Assembly (NCBI GenBank): GCA_020201305.1
Contig: JAIVHC010000157.1
Location: 1-19,518, forward strand
Length of the DNA: 19,518 nt
DNA from: Geobacteraceae bacterium
GTDB lineage: Bacteria; Desulfobacterota; Desulfuromonadia; Desulfuromonadales; Desulfuromonadaceae
Reading direction: 5' to 3'
The position numbers were made by a program, and so were the translations under genes. Numbering within the stretch: position 1 is the stretch's first letter; each line of letters opens with the position of its first letter. The notes under the pieces were generated by a model, which saw only the letters and a list, made by a program, of their open reading frames with translations, was not told where the DNA came from and searched no databases. Below are positions 16,372 through 19,518 of the stretch, piece after piece.

Positions 16372-17163
16372 CTACACGATGGATACAATAACCAGCCGGA
16401 GTGCAAGAAGGGTTAAAACCAGTTTCAGCAGGCGCGCAAATTTCTTTTCCGGGATGTACTGGCGTAACCTGGTACCGACCCATGAACCGACAGATACAGC
16501 GAAGACAAGCCCCAGCATGAGCCAGACATAAGTTGAAAAGCAAAAACCGGCCGCTATAAAAATCGCAATTTTAGCCAGACTTACTCCTGTCATCATCATA
16601 GCCGAGGTGGAGACTAGTTGATCCCGCTTTAGCCTTTGCTGAAGTAAAAATGGCAGATTTAATGGCGCAGATGAACCCACAAATAAGGTTATAAATATCT
16701 GTATAAAACCCAGAAATCCGAAACCAAGTTTCCTAAAGGAAATTCTGTGCGTTTCTAATCTGTCTGTTCCGGAGGTTCTTTGCACTGTTATTGTGCTGTT
16801 CGGCTTGAGCAGTTGAGCAATTTTACCGGGGGGTATCCACACCATTAGCAGCACAAACACACCCAGGGGAAGAGCAGAAAATTTGGCCTGATAAACACTG
16901 TAAACGCTTATAGCACCAGGGACCCCCAGAGCTATTCCCAGCAGAAAAGGCAGACAGATGTGCCATACTGTCGCACCAGGGGATAACGTAGCCCTGCTGA
17001 AGTTGCTTATCAGCTGCGTAACCGCGTGGAGAGGGATAACAACGTTTACCGGCAAAAAGAGCGCCATAGCAGAGATCAACAGCATACCACCCCCTGCAGC
17101 GGTTACTGCACTCAAGGCAGAGGTAAAAAAAGACAGAACTATCAGCCCGATCTCCGTGCTCAT
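16372..17163 (-). CDS. TauE/SafE-family membrane transporter (sulfite/organosulfonate exporter-like)
   Basis: This 263-residue integral membrane protein has about eight hydrophobic helices in two halves. The opening LSFFTSALSAVTAAGGGML matches the TauE/SafE signature (alternating small residues, then GGG). The second half repeats a similar pattern around FVGSSAPLNLPFLL. A polar loop with NSTITVQRTSGTDRLETHR lies between the halves. Family members move sulfite, sulfoacetate or other anions, but the substrate cannot be told from sequence. I chose the ATG at 17163 because GGAG lies 6 nt upstream. A GTG at 17175 is in frame but overlaps that ribosome-binding site. It is convergent with glmS (32-bp gap) and divergent from the penicillin-binding protein gene. 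Confidence 0.85.
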   Translation of the reverse strand: MSTEIGLIVLSFFTSALSAVTAAGGGMLLISAMALFLPVNVVIPLHAVTQLISNFSRATLSPGATVWHICLPFLLGIALGVPGAISVYSVYQAKFSALPLGVFVLLMVWIPPGKIAQLLKPNSTITVQRTSGTDRLETHRISFRKLGFGFLGFIQIFITLFVGSSAPLNLPFLLQQRLKRDQLVSTSAMMMTGVSLAKIAIFIAAGFCFSTYVWLMLGLVFAVSVGSWVGTRLRQYIPEKKFARLLKLVLTLLALRLVIVSIV

Positions 17164-17176
17164 AGGTAACTCCACT

Positions 17177-17206
17177 CTGACAAAGTCTTTGTGCTTCTGA
17201 TATACT
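17177..17206 (+). promoter_or_regulatory. Sigma-70-type promoter for the penicillin-binding protein gene
   Basis: CTGACA (17177-17182, 5 of 6), an 18-bp spacer and TATACT (17201-17206, 5 of 6) lie upstream of the PBP1A-type gene. The expected start is near 17213, leaving a leader of about 67 nt. A perfect short dyad overlaps the -35 box and spacer. Confidence 0.45.
17180..17192. repeat. Perfect dyad ACAAAG-T-CTTTGT in the divergent intergenic region
   Basis: Two 6-bp arms flank a single central base. The dyad overlaps the end of the -35 box and the spacer of the putative PBP promoter, and lies 16 bp upstream of the divergent transporter ATG. Its place is suitable for an operator acting on both genes. 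The arms are short, so chance is possible. Confidence 0.3.
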
Positions 17207-17279
17207 ACTCTTCTATTTTACCCTTAAACATCACACCATAAGACAGGGTTGCAATTTCTCAGCCTACGGAAAAAGATAT

Positions 17280-19491
17280 ATGCTTGGCAAAATTATTCGC
17301 TATACCCTCATCACCATTGTGGCAGGGGCAATTATTGGCTGTTCCGCCCTCACTGGGGCATATTTTTTTGTGTCCCGTAGTTTGCCTCAACTGGACAAGC
17401 TTGAAGATTATGCGCCTGCGGCGGTTACAAGTGTTTACAGCTCGGACGGTCACAAAATTGCGGAATTCTACCGCGAACGGCGCATTGTGGTCCCGGTTAA
17501 CCGGATGCCCAAAAAACTGATTCAGGCCTTTGTTGCGGCAGAAGATGCGTCCTTTTTTGAGCATGAGGGGTTGGACTTTATCTCCATATTTCGTGCTGCA
17601 ATAAAGAACATCCGCGCCGGAGGAATTGTCCAGGGTGGAAGCACTATAACCCAGCAGGTAGCCAAGAGCCTGTTACTCACGCCGGAACGCAAATTTTCAC
17701 GCAAATTCAAGGAAGCCATCCTTGCCTGGCGTATTGAACAGAACTTCTCAAAGCGAGAAATTCTCCACCTGTATCTCAATCAGATTTATCTTGGACACGG
17801 GGCCTACGGGGTGCAAGCTGCGGCTGAAAACTATTTTGCTACCGATGTAGAGAATCTCTCCCTTGCCCAATCATCCATGTTAGCAGGATTACCTCAGGCC
17901 CCAAGCCGTTATTCCCCTTACAGACATTTCGAACGTGCCCGTAAACGCCAAATATACGTCCTGGAGCGCATGCTGGCGAACGATTTCATAACTGCGTCCC
18001 AGTTACAGCAGGCGCGCTCAGAAGAACTCTCCATTCACCCGCGAAAAAATAACACTGCTGCCGGCACAGGTTACTTTACCGAGCAGGTACGCCGTTATCT
18101 GGAACAGGAATTCGGGGAAGAACAACTCTATACTGCAGGTATGGAGATCCAAACCTCCATAAACCTCGACATGCAGCAGGCTGCACAGACAGCGGTACGA
18201 GAAAATCTACAGGCTCACGACCGCCGCCGCGGCTTACGAACGCCGGAGCATGTTGTAAATCCAGATAAATGGGATAAGGAATTTGACAATGTTCCTGAGC
18301 GTCTTGAAGTTGGAAAAGTTTATCCAGCCATCCTAAGTGCTCTCAACTCCGAAGGGAATATAGAAGTGCAGTATGGAAAACACAGGGGTATTATCCAACG
18401 CACTTCTCTGGAGTGGGGCGAACCCTTTGAGGTTATTCCCTACTCAGAATACGGTACAGAAAAGACTCCGCAACCAGGTGGCAAGTCAATTCAACCGCGT
18501 GCTTCAGGCCCAGCGCCAGCCTGGTTCCGCCATTAAACCCCTAATATATGCTGCTGCGTTGGATAAAGGATATACGCCTGCATCCATTATTGTGGATACT
18601 CCCCTTATTTATAAGGATACGGATGAGGAAGGCAAAAAGAGGGAGTGGAAGCCGGACAACTACAGCAACAAATTTTATGGGGCTACCACCTTACGCGAGG
18701 CACTCGCACATTCGTACAACGTCATATCCATTAAATTACTGAAAGAAATAGGCATAGGCTATGCTGCTAACTATATGCGCAAGTTGGGTATTAAATCAGA
18801 TATAAATATGGATTTGAGTATGGCCCTGGGTACCAGCACCGTAACACCGCTGGAAATGGGTACGACTTATTCCGTATTTGCCAACGGAGGAATCCATATT
18901 TCACCGGCGTATATTGAAAAAATTTATGATAGACACGGCAAGGTTCTTGAGTCTACTGATCCGGCAGATTTCCCCACCGGTCCTAAACAAGGACAGGAAC
19001 TCATAGCCCCACGAAAAAATCGTGTCATGCCAAAGGAGACTGCTGCTCTTATTACCAATATGCTCGAATCGGTAGTTCAAAATGGCACAGGGTGGCGCGC
19101 GAAAGCGCTGCAGCGCCCGGTTGCGGGTAAAACCGGAACCACTGACAATCTGCATGATGCATGGTTTGTGGGATATATACCTCAGTTGGTTGCGGTTTCA
19201 TGGGTAGGGTATGATCAACAACGTCCCTTAGGAAGACAGGAAACCGGATCAAAGGCGGCAGCGCCCGCCTGGGTTGATTTTATGCAACAGGCGTGCACAT
19301 CCCTGGAAAAAAAGAATTTCTATATTCCGGACACAATAGAATTTCATCCTATAGATCCGAAAACTGGGCTCTTGGTACCGGAGGATAGCCAGAATATACG
19401 TATCGAAATGTTTGCCCCTGGAACCGCGCCGGACACCTACTCAATCGACAGACAGAAAAATCAGGCCAAGGATTTTTTCCGTCTCAATTAG
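17280..19491 (+). pseudogene. Class A penicillin-binding protein (PBP1A type), broken by an internal out-of-frame deletion
   Basis: This enzyme polymerises lipid II and cross-links the glycan chains. The first frame (from 17280) has an N-terminal membrane anchor (residues about 5-30) and a full GT51 glycosyltransferase domain. That domain has AAEDASFFEHEGLD (catalytic Glu 88), GGSTITQQVAKS and LYLNQIYLGHGAYGVQAAA. It continues into the linker near WGEPFEVIPYSEYG and then runs out of frame to a stop at 18536. The transpeptidase resumes in another frame at about 18478 (VASQFNR). It has SAIK (catalytic Ser at 18526-18528), SYN and KTGT (Lys at 19129), and ends at 19491. Missing is the segment with the usual 'GDV..V' strand and 'TGxVxAMVGG', roughly 55-80 residues. 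All catalytic motifs survive but lie in different frames. A real split gene or an assembly error are both possible. Confidence 0.87.
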
Positions 19492-19518
19492 GATGGGGTC
19501 GCAAAAACTCACCCACAG

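Noticed and set aside
19492..19518. A gene or terminator after the PBP gene
   Set aside because: Only 27 bases remain and they show no stem, T-run or start site.

Overview
The window reads as an ordinary chromosomal segment of an anaerobic Gram-negative bacterium of the Desulfuromonadota (Geobacter/Desulfuromonas-like). This is inferred from gene content: a lipoprotein Pal plus CpoB, an mfd-parvulin cluster, a MXAN_5187_C-type protein next to glmU-glmS, and a MshEN-type c-di-GMP domain protein. GlmS and the penicillin-binding protein also resemble Geobacter-type sequences as I remember them. No tRNA, rRNA, CRISPR array, IS or phage module was seen.

Layout. Positions 1-254 (minus) hold the 5' part of a DUF3793-like gene behind a good Fur-box match. 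A strong minus-strand terminator (352-383) closes a minus-strand cluster transcribed nadA -> mfd -> parvulin-type chaperone (5929 down to 425). From 6182 the plus strand carries an exported MsrA-MsrB fusion, then pal, a terminator, cpoB and hslO (overlapping cpoB), then a MshEN domain fused to a degenerate receiver domain. That gene converges with, and overlaps by 19 bp, a minus-strand pair: a MXAN_5187_C-type protein translationally coupled to a B12-binding radical SAM/DUF4080 protein. The plus strand then has glmU-glmS, a convergent TauE/SafE-type transporter, and a class A penicillin-binding protein.

Function. Much of the region serves the cell envelope. GlmS and GlmU make UDP-GlcNAc, PBP1A polymerises and cross-links peptidoglycan, Pal and CpoB join outer membrane to peptidoglycan and coordinate septal synthesis, the parvulin protein folds exported proteins, and MsrAB and Hsp33 (hslO) protect against oxidation. 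NadA and Mfd are housekeeping (NAD synthesis, transcription-coupled repair).

The main anomalies are two internal out-of-frame deletions. glmS lacks about 75 residues of its glutaminase domain (junction 14949-14959). The PBP1A gene lacks roughly 55-80 residues between its glycosyltransferase and transpeptidase domains (junction about 18420-18480). Both genes normally matter for wall synthesis, so an assembly or sequencing artefact must be excluded before a biological reading. The most interesting intact gene is the MshEN-receiver fusion, whose phosphoacceptor Asp is replaced by Glu. I saw no convincing wholly new system.
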